Positions 7,918 to 16,751 of a stretch of 23,477 nucleotides of DNA are shown here, piece after piece (the first letter of the stretch is position 1; each line of letters starts with the position of its first letter). The DNA comes from an uncultured Collinsella sp. GTDB lineage: Bacteria > Actinomycetota > Coriobacteriia > Coriobacteriales > Coriobacteriaceae. The notes under the pieces are model-generated. The model was given only the letters and a program-made list of their open reading frames with translations, had not been told where the DNA came from and did no database searches. The stretch covers positions 1 to 23,477 of the forward strand of contig UQEO01000025.1 of NCBI GenBank assembly GCA_900540095.1, given 5' to 3'. The translations under genes and the position numbers were made by a program.

Positions 7918-10900
7918 CTACACGTCCCTCCTTACAAACGTTCCTTGGTGGTTATACGAACAGCGCGCATGCGCGGCTTGCGCCGATGTCGGGTCGACAG
8001 CGGCGACGTCACCTGCCTCGAGCTCGCGCAGGCGCTCGGCAATGCCGGTCTCCACGCGGTCGAGCAGGGCATCGAAGTCCATGCTGCCGCCCTCGCCCGG
8101 GAAGCCCTTCTTGAGGCCCGGGATGCGACCGTCACCACGCTCTTCCTCGAGCAACTCGGCACTCGCCGCGCCGCGCAGCGCGGGCTTGCCGCCCTTGGTC
8201 GAGAAATAGAGCGCAGCACGGGTATCTAGGCCCAGCGCCCGACGCATGGCCTGCGCGTAGATGAGTGTCTGGGTATGGGGCGGCAGCCAGCGCGGGTCGT
8301 CGATGGGAGCCTCGCCCGTCTCCTCGTCGCGCACCGTGGGGTCGGCGAGCTTAAACTCCTCGACACCCGAACGATGCTTGTAGTCGATTACCACGGCGCG
8401 ATTCTCGGCATCCACATCCACGCGGTCGATGCGACCGCCGAGCGGCCAACCGGCATATTCGACCTTAAGCTCATTAAAGGCGAACTCAAGGTAGCGCGGG
8501 GCAAAGGGGGCAAGCGCCTCGGACTCGTAGGCAAGCACACCTTCCAGCTGGGGCAAAATCTCGGCCACCTGGCGCTCCTCCACCGCAGAGAGCGGCACCA
8601 GCGGGCCCTCGGTACCGCGCTTACCGGCGTGCTCGGCCAGGGTCTCGTCAAAGACCTTACGCAGCAGCTCCTGTGCACGCGGCAGATTCTCGGGCGTCAC
8701 GCGCTTCATGCCCTCTTGGGGCAGACGGGCGTGCAGGTGTTCCAGCACGTCGTGGACAAAGTTGCCCTTCTCCATATTGCCAAAGCCGGCGTCGATCGAC
8801 TGGGGCTTCACGCGGTACGAGACGAACCAGCATAGCGGGCAGGTCGAATAGGCCTCGATCTGCGAGGCGGACGTCAGGCGCGGCACGAGCGGCGCGTCCT
8901 CACCCTCGCCATCGCGACGGCGCAGGACCAAATACGGCACGGCCTCGGCACTCAGATGCTGAGGGGCTTCACAGGTCACGCGCTCGCGCTTGAGGCCTTC
9001 ACCTGCCGCGGGATCAAAGTCGGCGATGATATCGCCCTCGCCCACGCGCGTGGGTTTGACAGCGCCAGAGGCCTCGGCATGTGCCCGCAGCTCGGTCCAT
9101 ACGGCTGCCGGGTAGCATTCGCGTGCCTGGCGATCGTGTGTCACGCGGGCGAGCGCGACCGGACCGCTCGCCGCCTGCATCGCACGGCCAAAGCGCACGC
9201 GCAGCAGGGCGGCGGGCTCCAAAGACACGCCGTCGCGGTGCAGCTCGGCCGTCAACGTGGCAAGCGGGCCCTCTTCGTGCGAAAGCGGATAGCTGTCCAG
9301 GTCGACATCGGCAAACAGCACGGCATCGTAGCCGCCAGGACGCAGAAACGACGCATCGGCAAGCGACACGAAGCGCACCTGTGCCCGTGGCGTGCGATCG
9401 ACCTCGTAGGTCTCGTAATCGTAAGCGGTACTGCGCTTGTCCACCTTGGTTCGAACGCCGTCGAGAACCGGCACGGTCGCGGCCCGCGACACGTCGAGCG
9501 CGTGAGCATCGTTCATAAGGATGTCGATGGCATGGCGCAGCAAGGCCGTCTCTGCCTGGCGACGGGCCTGGCCGTCAAGGCCGCCTAGAGCGCGATCGGG
9601 CAGCGCCTCGGCAACGGCGAGCATGGCCTTGAGCGCCGTCACGGGTTTGTCGCGCCACAGCGCCTGAAACACGTCCGAGACCACGCACGGCACGTTCTTA
9701 AACCAGTTATCTTCGCTGGCAGCCTTGCGGGCGCCCCTCACCTGGCCCTGCACGCTCTGCAGCAGGCTCTTGACGCCCGCAGTGGCCTTGCTGCGCGACA
9801 GGCGCATGTTCTTGTCGAAGCCGCGGGCGCTCGCGGCGTCGGCACCCGAAAGCGGGCTATAAATCCAGTCGGTAAGCTCTGGAGCGGGCCACCACTCGGT
9901 CTTGGAAGCGGTGCCCTCGTCGGCGGCTTTCATACGCTCGATCAGGTTGGCGAGCGCCGTAAACTGCCTGCCCGCGATGGACTGGGAAAACGCCGTGAAC
10001 TCAGTCGTCTCGGCCGCAATGTGACGCGCCGCCAGACGAGAGGCGAGCTCACCGAACAGCTGGGATGCCCGGGCAGAAACAACGAGCACGCGCACGGGGT
10101 CGGCGGGCGTTGCAGTAGCTTTATCGGCCTTGGACTCCTTGTGCGCTTTCACCAACTTATCGATGGCGTCCACATAGACATGAGCACGGGCATGGGGGCC
10201 GGCGACCTCAATAAAGGCAGACTGAGCGGCGGCCCCGCAAGCGACATCAGACGCGACGGCGTCGTCCCCCAGCGGCGCGATCTCAAACAGCACACCGCGG
10301 GCATCAAATGCCGTGGCAAGCTCCTCGCGCATCGCCGCCTGCTCGCGGGCAAGCAGCACGACGACCTCTCCCCCATTGTTCGCCACGGCAGACAGCAGCT
10401 CGAGTAGGCCGTGCGTAAACGACGTGATACCGCGCACGCATACCGCGCGGGCGCACGCCGGAAGGTTGTCGGCCAGCACCTCGGCCATAAGGTCAGCCGC
10501 CTCGCAGGGCTCGACCATGTCTCGACGGTCCAAGCCGCTCGCGTAGGCGCGCAAAAGCTCGAACACGCGAGCCTCAGCATCGCTTTTTGGCTCAGGCTGG
10601 CAATTGTTGCCACCGCATCGCTCGGCACCTGTCCCTGCCACACCCGGAAGCACATCGCGAGCCATGCGCGCGAGCATGCGCACCGTGCCCTGGCCACACG
10701 AAAGCGGCTGAAGATCGGCATCATCGCGGCGGGCAATCATATCCGAGAACAGCATCTGGCGCTGCAGGTTGTCGACGAAACCGCGCCCGTCGCCCAAAAG
10801 CTCCCAAAGCGAGAGAAGCCACGATGTAGGCGTCTTGTAGTCGATACCCAGCGAAACGCCGGCTTCCGCCGCATCATGACGGCACAGGTCGAGCTCGGCA

Positions 10901-11016
10901 AACGTAGGTGCCAGCAACACGGCACGCCCGTGGCGGGCAATAAGGTCGGCAAGCAGCGCCGACTCGGCATCGCTCAAATCCGTGCCGGCATTGGTGGTAT
11001 AGATTCGAACAGGCAT
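7918..11016 (-). CDS. addB: AddB-type exonuclease subunit (PD-(D/E)XK nuclease)
   Basis: Partner of AddA, 1032 aa. The C-terminal third is a RecB-family nuclease: SQIEAYSTCPLCWF (~725), GNFVHDVLEHL, GGRIDRVDVD, VVIDYKHRSG (~877) and QTLIYAQAM. The N-terminal region is a helicase-like scaffold; where AddB usually has a G-rich Walker A, this one has TTNAGTDLSDAE, so no ATP-binding loop is visible. Classical AddB uses four cysteines (one before the nuclease and a C-terminal CxxCx5C) for an iron-sulfur cluster. Here the first is present, but the C-terminus reads RCSYNHQGTFVRRDV, keeping only one of the three. The start has GGAGG 4 bases upstream. It is the first gene of an addB-addA operon. Confidence 0.9.
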   Translation of the reverse strand: MPVRIYTTNAGTDLSDAESALLADLIARHGRAVLLAPTFAELDLCRHDAAEAGVSLGIDYKTPTSWLLSLWELLGDGRGFVDNLQRQMLFSDMIARRDDADLQPLSCGQGTVRMLARMARDVLPGVAGTGAERCGGNNCQPEPKSDAEARVFELLRAYASGLDRRDMVEPCEAADLMAEVLADNLPACARAVCVRGITSFTHGLLELLSAVANNGGEVVVLLAREQAAMREELATAFDARGVLFEIAPLGDDAVASDVACGAAAQSAFIEVAGPHARAHVYVDAIDKLVKAHKESKADKATATPADPVRVLVVSARASQLFGELASRLAARHIAAETTEFTAFSQSIAGRQFTALANLIERMKAADEGTASKTEWWPAPELTDWIYSPLSGADAASARGFDKNMRLSRSKATAGVKSLLQSVQGQVRGARKAASEDNWFKNVPCVVSDVFQALWRDKPVTALKAMLAVAEALPDRALGGLDGQARRQAETALLRHAIDILMNDAHALDVSRAATVPVLDGVRTKVDKRSTAYDYETYEVDRTPRAQVRFVSLADASFLRPGGYDAVLFADVDLDSYPLSHEEGPLATLTAELHRDGVSLEPAALLRVRFGRAMQAASGPVALARVTHDRQARECYPAAVWTELRAHAEASGAVKPTRVGEGDIIADFDPAAGEGLKRERVTCEAPQHLSAEAVPYLVLRRRDGEGEDAPLVPRLTSASQIEAYSTCPLCWFVSYRVKPQSIDAGFGNMEKGNFVHDVLEHLHARLPQEGMKRVTPENLPRAQELLRKVFDETLAEHAGKRGTEGPLVPLSAVEERQVAEILPQLEGVLAYESEALAPFAPRYLEFAFNELKVEYAGWPLGGRIDRVDVDAENRAVVIDYKHRSGVEEFKLADPTVRDEETGEAPIDDPRWLPPHTQTLIYAQAMRRALGLDTRAALYFSTKGGKPALRGAASAELLEEERGDGRIPGLKKGFPGEGGSMDFDALLDRVETGIAERLRELEAGDVAAVDPTSAQAAHARCSYNHQGTFVRRDV

Positions 11017-11150
11017 GGTCCTCCGCTCAAACTGTTCGCAATAATCAATGCATCCATCCTACCCGCCCACGCGGACACATTGCCACCACAGCTCCATCTT
11101 TTGGTACAAAGCAACCTGAACCCAACGCACCAGCCGATTGCAGGCATATA

Positions 11151-11174
11151 AAAACCGCCCCCGGAGGGACGGTT
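11151..11174 (-). terminator. Intrinsic terminator of the YerC-like gene
   Basis: On the minus strand AACCGTCCC and GGGGCGGTT pair with one mismatch and are followed by TTTTTATATG. It lies about 26 bases past the stop of the TrpR-like gene. It shares the GGGACGGTTCT core seen in REP-like hairpins. Confidence 0.8.
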
Positions 11175-11200
11175 CTTCGTAATTCAATGTTGTCGCTGGC

Positions 11201-11500
11201 CTACTCGCCATCCTCCAACTTAATGAGGATCTTGCGGTAGCCACCGTACTCGCCGTTCAGCGCCTTTGAAACGCGGCTCACCGTGGTGGACGAAGCGCCG
11301 GTACGGGCCTGAACCTCAACATAAGGCTCGCCCTCGTCCAAATAGCGCGCAACCTGCAAACGCTGAGAAAGGTCGCAAATCTCGCGCGGCGTGCAGATAT
11401 CGGTCAAAAACGCTTGGATATCCTTCTCGTCGTCCAAAAGGCTAAATGCGTGGACCAGCTGCTTGACATCAGGCTTGTCAAACATGTTCTCGATATTCAT
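11201..11500 (-). CDS. YerC/YecD family TrpR-related DNA-binding protein
   Basis: A 99-aa all-helical protein matching the YerC/YecD branch of the TrpR superfamily over its full length. The pattern is clear in FLTDICTPREICDLSQRLQ followed by the helix-turn-helix region TGASSTTVSRVSKALN and the closing GYRKIL. In this family the fold binds operator DNA; the ligand and targets of this branch are not established, and the trp operon is not nearby. The ATG is preceded by a weak GGTGAT. The gene stands alone, with its own terminator and a likely promoter near 11606-11636. It is divergent from the holin-like gene at 11825. Confidence 0.9.
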   Translation of the reverse strand: MNIENMFDKPDVKQLVHAFSLLDDEKDIQAFLTDICTPREICDLSQRLQVARYLDEGEPYVEVQARTGASSTTVSRVSKALNGEYGGYRKILIKLEDGE

Positions 11501-11605
11501 CGATCACCGCCAAACCCGCCAAAAGGCATCGAAGTTGATACTGACATCGGGCATCGTTCACCCGTTCTATGCAATAGGGCAACGCCTGTGGCTTTTGCCC
11601 GTAGC

Positions 11606-11636
11606 AGTGTAGCACACCACCAAACTAAAGCGACAA
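11606..11636 (-). promoter_or_regulatory. Likely promoter of the YerC-like gene
   Basis: On the minus strand an extended -10 (TGC followed by TACACT, complement 11606-11614) lies 19 bases from a TTGTCG -35-like hexamer (complement 11631-11636). This predicts a leader of about 100 bases. The rest of the 324-base gap 11501-11824 shows only a weak plus-strand TGA-GACAAT box at 11714-11722 that could serve the gene at 11825; I see no gene in it. Confidence 0.5.
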
Positions 11637-11824
11637 GACTCTCTGCCAGCGGCGCGTTTTTCAGGACGAACGCCGTTTAGAAACCATATGCGCACGTAAG
11701 CTCCACGAATATTTGAGACAATGGGCGCCCAAACACCGCGGCGCGCCCGCGCAACCATCCAGGTCGCCGCCGTAAGCCGCTTCACGCGACGCCAGCAATC
11801 CCGGCGCAAGAAAGGATTCACGCC

Positions 11825-12190
11825 ATGCGCTTTATGCTTAACTGGCTCTTCACCTCGATCGCCATCGCGATCGCCACGTTCCTCGTCCCCGGTATCCAAC
11901 CCTTCGGCTTTGCCGAGACCTGGGTCTGCTTTGCCTTTGTGGGACTGTTCCTGAACATTGTCGATTCGTTCGTCAAACCGTTCCTCACGGTCATCTCGCT
12001 GCCGCTCACGATCATTACGCTGGGCATTTTCCAGCTTGTCGTCAACAGCTTTATGCTTGAGCTCGCGAGTTACCTGTCGGTCAACCTGCTGGGCGTCGGC
12101 ATCTCCATCGCCAGCTTTGGATCGGCCTTTATGGGCAGCATCCTGGTGTCCATCACGCGCAGCATCCTCGACAGCATCGCCGAGGGCTAG
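11825..12190 (+). CDS. Phage holin family / YvlD-like four-helix membrane protein
   Basis: A 121-aa protein of the PF04020 type ('mycobacterial 4 TMS phage holin' family, including YvlD). About four hydrophobic helices cover most of the length: LNWLFTSIAIAIATFLVPG, ETWVCFAFVGLFLNIVDSFV, LTIITLGIFQLVVNSFML, and a Gly/Ser-rich ISIASFGSAFMGSILVSIT. The motif NIVDSFVKPFLTVISLPLT is typical of the family, which is chromosomal and widespread in Actinobacteria and Firmicutes; a role in lysis is unproven. AAAGGA lies before the ATG. The gene is monocistronic, with a strong terminator 37 bases downstream. No phage genes are nearby. Confidence 0.88.
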   Translation: MRFMLNWLFTSIAIAIATFLVPGIQPFGFAETWVCFAFVGLFLNIVDSFVKPFLTVISLPLTIITLGIFQLVVNSFMLELASYLSVNLLGVGISIASFGSAFMGSILVSITRSILDSIAEG

Positions 12191-12226
12191 AACTGTTCAA
12201 TACGAACCGTCATATCGACCCAAAAC

Positions 12227-12266
12227 GAAGGCCGCCCATCGCAAAAAATGGGCGGCCTTCTTATTT
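12227..12266 (+). terminator. Intrinsic terminator after the holin-like gene
   Basis: A 13-bp perfect stem (GAAGGCCGCCCAT at 12227-12239 with ATGGGCGGCCTTC at 12248-12260) is followed by TTATTTG. The flanking A-run upstream could also let it act weakly on the opposite strand. Confidence 0.92.
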
Positions 12267-12295
12267 GTCAAGTCTCAAAGGACGAGAGAATCTAC

Positions 12296-12318
12296 CATTT
12301 CTACCCCGTCCCCAAATG
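12296..12318. repeat. Short hairpin with a GGGGACGGGGTA core
   Basis: CATTT (12296-12300) and AAATG (12314-12318) flank a core that reads GGGGACGGGGTAG on the minus strand. It resembles the ATTTGGGACGGGGCTA loop of the 141-269 elements. It sits 10 bases past the Rrf2 gene stop. Confidence 0.5.
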
Positions 12319-12328
12319 CAGGTGTGGG

Positions 12329-12757
12329 TTAGATGACATAGTCGTAGCCATGGTTGGGAGCGACAAGTTGATCGAGCGTCACACCGTCGAGGTAGTCGTT
12401 GATGAGCTTGTCCAGGTTCTTCCACACGTCGAGCGTGGGGCACTCGTCCGAACGCGAACAGCCCTTGCAGTCGCCGTCCAGGCATGCGACCGGTGCTAGG
12501 CTGCCCTCGGTCAGACGCAAGATCTCGCCCACCGTGTACTGCTCGGGCGGGCGCGTGAGCACGTAGCCGCCGCCCTTGCCACGCATACCCGAGAGCATGT
12601 TGGCACGTACGAGCGTAGCCAAGATGTTCTCGAGATATTTCTCGGAAATCCCCTGTCGCGCCGCGATCTCTTTGAGCGGGATGCGACCGGCCGCCTGGTG
12701 CTCGGCCAGATCGACCATAACGCGCAGGGCATATCTGCCCTTAGTAGAAACCAACAT
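12329..12757 (-). CDS. Rrf2 family transcriptional regulator (IscR/CymR-like)
   Basis: A 142-aa regulator with the Rrf2 winged helix at the N-terminus: STKGRYALRVMVDLA, recognition region QGISEKYLENILATLVRAN, and wing MRGKGGGYVLTRP. Four cysteines (C92, C97, C100, C106) lie in the loop after residue 90, in the region where IscR binds a [2Fe-2S] cluster. CymR, the cysteine-metabolism repressor, lacks such a set. The gene is divergent from cysK with 253 bases between, so control of cysK is the natural inference. The start codon has AAAGG about 14 bases upstream. A -10/-35 pair is visible at 12794-12821. Whether it senses iron-sulfur status, cysteine or stress cannot be told from sequence. Confidence 0.9.
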   Translation of the reverse strand: MLVSTKGRYALRVMVDLAEHQAAGRIPLKEIAARQGISEKYLENILATLVRANMLSGMRGKGGGYVLTRPPEQYTVGEILRLTEGSLAPVACLDGDCKGCSRSDECPTLDVWKNLDKLINDYLDGVTLDQLVAPNHGYDYVI

Positions 12758-12793
12758 ATATAGTGCTGCCTTTCGGTCATTTAGTCCGTAGAA

Positions 12794-12821
12794 ATTCTAG
12801 CCGAAAAATTGGTTTTGAAAA
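12794..12821 (-). promoter_or_regulatory. Likely promoter of the Rrf2 regulator
   Basis: On the minus strand TTTTCA (complement 12816-12821) is followed after 16 bases by TAGAAT (complement 12794-12799), a good -10 match. The start codon is about 37 bases downstream. Confidence 0.5.
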
Positions 12822-12925
12822 TACCCGTTCCGGTCAAGATGGTTAATCGACTCGTAATAATCTTCTATTTCCTATTGCGTTACTAGGCTTTACTGTCTAC
12901 TATGCTTGCCAACAGCAAAACGAAC

Positions 12926-12959
12926 AACCCATAAGGTTTGTGGGTTTCGCTGCTATACA
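12926..12959 (+). promoter_or_regulatory. cysK promoter region with a small palindrome
   Basis: A TGC-TATACA extended -10-like box is at 12951-12959, about 50 bases before the cysK ATG. Just upstream, AACCCA (12926-12931) and TGGGTT (12941-12946) form an inverted repeat over the -35 position, where a repressor such as the divergent Rrf2 protein could bind. A second candidate promoter (TTGCGT, 17 bases, TACTAT) is at 12875-12903. Both are pattern calls only. Confidence 0.35.
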
Positions 12960-13010
12960 CACCGTAAAACCACACGGTATCCAGTCATTTGAACACTTTG
13001 GAGGTTCACC

Positions 13011-13949
<939 letters not shown>

Positions 13950-13967
13950 GGCCTGTCGCCCATAGGT

Positions 13968-14014
13968 TGAGCCCAGGACGAACCGGTCTCCTCTCTTCTG
14001 GCAGCCTGGGCTCA
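13968..14014. repeat. Inverted repeat downstream of cysK
   Basis: TGAGCCCAGG (13968-13977) is the exact reverse complement of CCTGGGCTCA (14005-14014), with a 27-base loop. It lies 18 bases after the cysK stop. There is no T-run, so it may stabilise the transcript end rather than terminate it. Confidence 0.6.
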
Positions 14015-14047
14015 TCCCAACAGGGCGTCCCACATGACGCCCGAACT

Positions 14048-14099
14048 TGCTACAATGTCTGCGGCGCGGAACCAGCCTCCCGCGCCGCTTTTCTTTTTT
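14048..14099 (+). promoter_or_regulatory. mnmA promoter abutting a terminator-like hairpin
   Basis: An extended -10 box TGC-TACAAT lies at 14048-14056, so transcription should start near 14062. Exactly there, GCGGCGCGG (14061-14069) and CCGCGCCGC (14080-14088) form a 9-bp GC stem followed by TTTTCTTTTTT (14089-14099). The hairpin could end read-through from cysK, or act as an attenuator in the short mnmA leader (the start codon is at 14129). Confidence 0.65.
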
Positions 14100-14128
14100 G
14101 GCCACATGCCACCAAGGAGAACCTCCCC

Positions 14129-15229
14129 ATGCACAACAAGCGCGTGTTCGTCGCCATGAGCGGCGGCGTCGATTCCAGCGTGACCGCGTACCTGCTCAAG
14201 CGCCAGGGCTACGAATGCGTCGGCGCCACCATGCGCCTCACCTGCCCCGCGCCCGATCCCGTCACGGGCATGAGTAAGGTCGACCGCGACATCGCCGATG
14301 CAAAGGCTGTCGCCGAGCGCCTGGGGATACCCCACCATGTGCTCGACCTGCAGCAGACCTTCGACCGCAATGTTATCGAGCGCTTCGCGACCGCCTACCA
14401 GGAGGGACTGACGCCCAATCCGTGCATCATCTGCAACCGACATATTAAGTTTGGCGCGCTGCTCGATGCGGCACTCGATATGGGCTGCGACTACATCGCC
14501 ACAGGTCACTACGCCAAAACGAGCCAGGCGTCCGACGGCACCTGGCAGCTGCATCGCGGCGAAGACCCCAAAAAGGACCAGAGCTACTTTTTGTATTCGC
14601 TCACGCAGGAGCGGCTGTCGCGCACAATCTTTCCGCTGGCCGGGCTGGACAAAGAGCGCGACGTGCGCCGCATTGCCGCCGAGCAGGGCTTCATCAACGC
14701 CAAAAAGGCCGAGAGCGAGGATATCTGCTTTATTCCAGACGGCGACTACGCGGGCTATATCGAGCGCCGCTGCGGACATCCCGCTGCACCGGGCGACATT
14801 GTGTGGCGCGACGGCAGCGTGGTCGGACGCCATAACGGCGCGTTGCGCTATACCATCGGCCAGCGCAAGGGCTTGGGCGTCGCGATGGCGCATCCCGTGT
14901 ATGTGACGGGCGTCGATGCCGCCAACAACACCGTGCATCTGGGCGAGGCCGAGGACCTAACGGCCACAGCACTCACGGCCGACGACTGGATCTGGAGCGC
15001 CCCTGCCGACCGCATGGAGGCAGAACTCGATGCCGGCGGCATTCGCGTGGGCGCCAAGTACCGTTACCGTCAGAAAGACCAAGCAGCGACCCTTACGCGC
15101 GGCGAAGACGGGCAAATGCTGCTGACTTTTGACGAGCCGCAGCGAGCCATCGCCCCCGGCCAGGCCGTTGTAGTCTACCACGGCGACATCGTCCTCGGCG
15201 GCGGCACCGTTACGGCAGCCATCAGGTAG
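14129..15229 (+). CDS. mnmA: tRNA-specific 2-thiouridylase MnmA
   Basis: Adds sulfur to U34 of Lys, Glu and Gln tRNAs, using ATP and a sulfur relay that starts from cysteine. The 366-aa length is typical. The PP-loop MSGGVDSSV is at residues 9-17. The catalytic cysteines are C102 (in PCIICNRHIKFG) and C200 (in SEDICFIP), matching E. coli C102 and C199. GQRKGLGVA marks the central domain, and a C-terminal beta-barrel follows (VGAKYRYRQ, AIAPGQAVVVY). AAGGAGA lies 8 bases before the ATG; the same frame is open further upstream, but that reaches into cysK and has no ribosome site. No cysteine desulfurase is in the window. It is convergent with the HipA-like gene, with an 8-base gap. Confidence 0.96.
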   Translation: MHNKRVFVAMSGGVDSSVTAYLLKRQGYECVGATMRLTCPAPDPVTGMSKVDRDIADAKAVAERLGIPHHVLDLQQTFDRNVIERFATAYQEGLTPNPCIICNRHIKFGALLDAALDMGCDYIATGHYAKTSQASDGTWQLHRGEDPKKDQSYFLYSLTQERLSRTIFPLAGLDKERDVRRIAAEQGFINAKKAESEDICFIPDGDYAGYIERRCGHPAAPGDIVWRDGSVVGRHNGALRYTIGQRKGLGVAMAHPVYVTGVDAANNTVHLGEAEDLTATALTADDWIWSAPADRMEAELDAGGIRVGAKYRYRQKDQAATLTRGEDGQMLLTFDEPQRAIAPGQAVVVYHGDIVLGGGTVTAAIR

Positions 15230-15237
15230 CCGCGGGA

Positions 15238-16611
15238 TTATCGCCGCACGTGTCGAAGCACTCCAACAGCAGCATTCACCTCGATAACGCGACGCCCGAG
15301 GCCGCGGCAAATGGCCTCGAGTCGACCCTCCGCCGTCGCCCATTCGCTCTGCGAAAGAATCTCGATCGCCTCATCAACAAATCCGTTGAGTCGTGTTGAA
15401 TCGAACCAATCGAGCGAGTCCGCAAGCGCCAGCTGGACGGAAGGGTCGGGCCCAAACGGCTTAGCGGAAAACCCAAACTCCCCAGCTGCGAGCACGGCAG
15501 TTGATACGTTGTACCACAGGCAGTTGCCGCTATCGAACAGCGGAGCAGGTTTTATCTCCAGGGTGTCGACATTGCGGATAATGCCGAAGTTTCGCCAATG
15601 GCGGTCGCTGTTGGCCAAAAGGGCATCGCAGATAATCATCTGCGACATAGACCTTCTCACAGCGGCCTCATCGACACCATGCTTACCAAGGAAGCGACAG
15701 TATCGGTCGTACGTCGAGCTTCCTCGCTGGCCGCCAAGGGCGTTCTTAACGTAAACAGCCGGAACATATTCCTCGCGGCCATCAAGAAAGTCGTCGCACA
15801 GACACACAGGGCCATCGAACATCCGCTCAACCGTATAAGGAACAAACTCGCCCTCCGACAGCAAGCGACGATGTAGAGCCGTTGCAACCGCCTCGTTAAA
15901 GGGACGTTGATCGTCCATCCCGCACCCTTTAGCCAAAACGCGAATGTCGTTTCGAATCATCCACGATTTAGGGAGCTCGCCCTCGGACGTGTTATCCGGA
16001 TTTTTAAGACCGATGCCTTCCAGCCAACCCGAACGCTCTTCGGGCGCCGATCGCTCAAATTCGTTCTCAAAATAATTGATGTTTTGCCATTTGAGTTCGG
16101 CGCAATCGGCCGGCCGCAGCCAATAACAATCCGAAAGCGAGAGGCCCAGGCACCGAACCGGAGCCTCAATGCCGCTGACAATCCCCAGCTCGCGGTAGCG
16201 CGAGATAAGCCCAGGACGAACATCGGGTACCGACCGATGCCCCCACCACGCGTTGAGCTCCCGCTTATTCACCGTTGGAGAAGAGCTCGAGCATGTGCCA
16301 AACGGCATTCGTTGCGTATCGAGAACCTCGGCGATTTCGAAGGAAAACTCGCGCGTCGGATCAAACGAAACACGTGCAACCTCGTAATCGGCGGACATCA
16401 GCGTAAACTTGCGCCCCACATCGGCCGCAGGACGGCGTCCACGTTTGCGGACCTTTTGATAAGCGACCGCAGAATCATACTCAACCATCTTCCGTCCGCC
16501 CACAATATCGCACGTGAGCGTTCCCGATGCGGCAAGCTGAGATATGCGGGCTTTCGTAACGCCCAACAGGTGGGCAGCATCACCCATAGACAAGTACTCA
16601 GATGTATCCAT
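15238..16611 (-). CDS. HTH plus HipA-like kinase fusion protein
   Basis: A 457-aa protein with two parts. Residues 5-35 (YLSMGDAAHLLGVTKARISQ) form a MerR/excisionase-like helix-turn-helix. Residues from about 150 on resemble HipA-type Ser/Thr kinases: TSEGELPKSW (K215), a possible ATP lysine K228 in VLAKG, the catalytic loop NSDRHWRNFG (D336, N341) and the metal aspartate D360 in LFDSG. All catalytic residues appear intact. HipA toxins usually need a separate HipB-like DNA-binding antitoxin; none is adjacent, and the HTH is in the same chain. Start chosen at 16611, where GAGGTG lies 9 bases upstream; GTG and ATG codons at 16623 and 16620 overlap that site. By eye the gene is less GC-rich than its neighbours, suggesting transfer. 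Substrate unknown. Confidence 0.8.
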   Translation of the reverse strand: MDTSEYLSMGDAAHLLGVTKARISQLAASGTLTCDIVGGRKMVEYDSAVAYQKVRKRGRRPAADVGRKFTLMSADYEVARVSFDPTREFSFEIAEVLDTQRMPFGTCSSSSPTVNKRELNAWWGHRSVPDVRPGLISRYRELGIVSGIEAPVRCLGLSLSDCYWLRPADCAELKWQNINYFENEFERSAPEERSGWLEGIGLKNPDNTSEGELPKSWMIRNDIRVLAKGCGMDDQRPFNEAVATALHRRLLSEGEFVPYTVERMFDGPVCLCDDFLDGREEYVPAVYVKNALGGQRGSSTYDRYCRFLGKHGVDEAAVRRSMSQMIICDALLANSDRHWRNFGIIRNVDTLEIKPAPLFDSGNCLWYNVSTAVLAAGEFGFSAKPFGPDPSVQLALADSLDWFDSTRLNGFVDEAIEILSQSEWATAEGRLEAICRGLGRRVIEVNAAVGVLRHVRR

Positions 16612-16690
16612 ACGCCGCATCACCTCGTTAAGTATTCCAAACGTAAAGTTAATTAGCTACATACAGCATAATACTAAACAGACTGAAGCG

Positions 16691-16716
16691 AAAAAAGGCC
16701 CGAGCAATCGGGCCTT
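16691..16716 (-). terminator. Intrinsic terminator of the M42 peptidase gene
   Basis: AAGGCCCGA (16695-16703) and TCGGGCCTT (16708-16716) form a 9-bp perfect stem with loop GCAA. On the minus strand it is followed by TTTT. It lies about 35 bases past the peptidase stop and upstream of the HipA-like gene. Confidence 0.9.
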
Positions 16717-16751
16717 AGAGCAATTGGTCAGCAGAGTCGCAAGCTGCTCCC

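Noticed and set aside
11825..12190. Prophage remnant suggested by the holin-like gene
   Set aside because: PF04020-type proteins are common chromosomal genes, and no other phage gene lies in the window.
14012..14938. Minus-strand open frame of 308 codons opposite mnmA
   Set aside because: It is antisense to a clear mnmA, without any domain or ribosome site.
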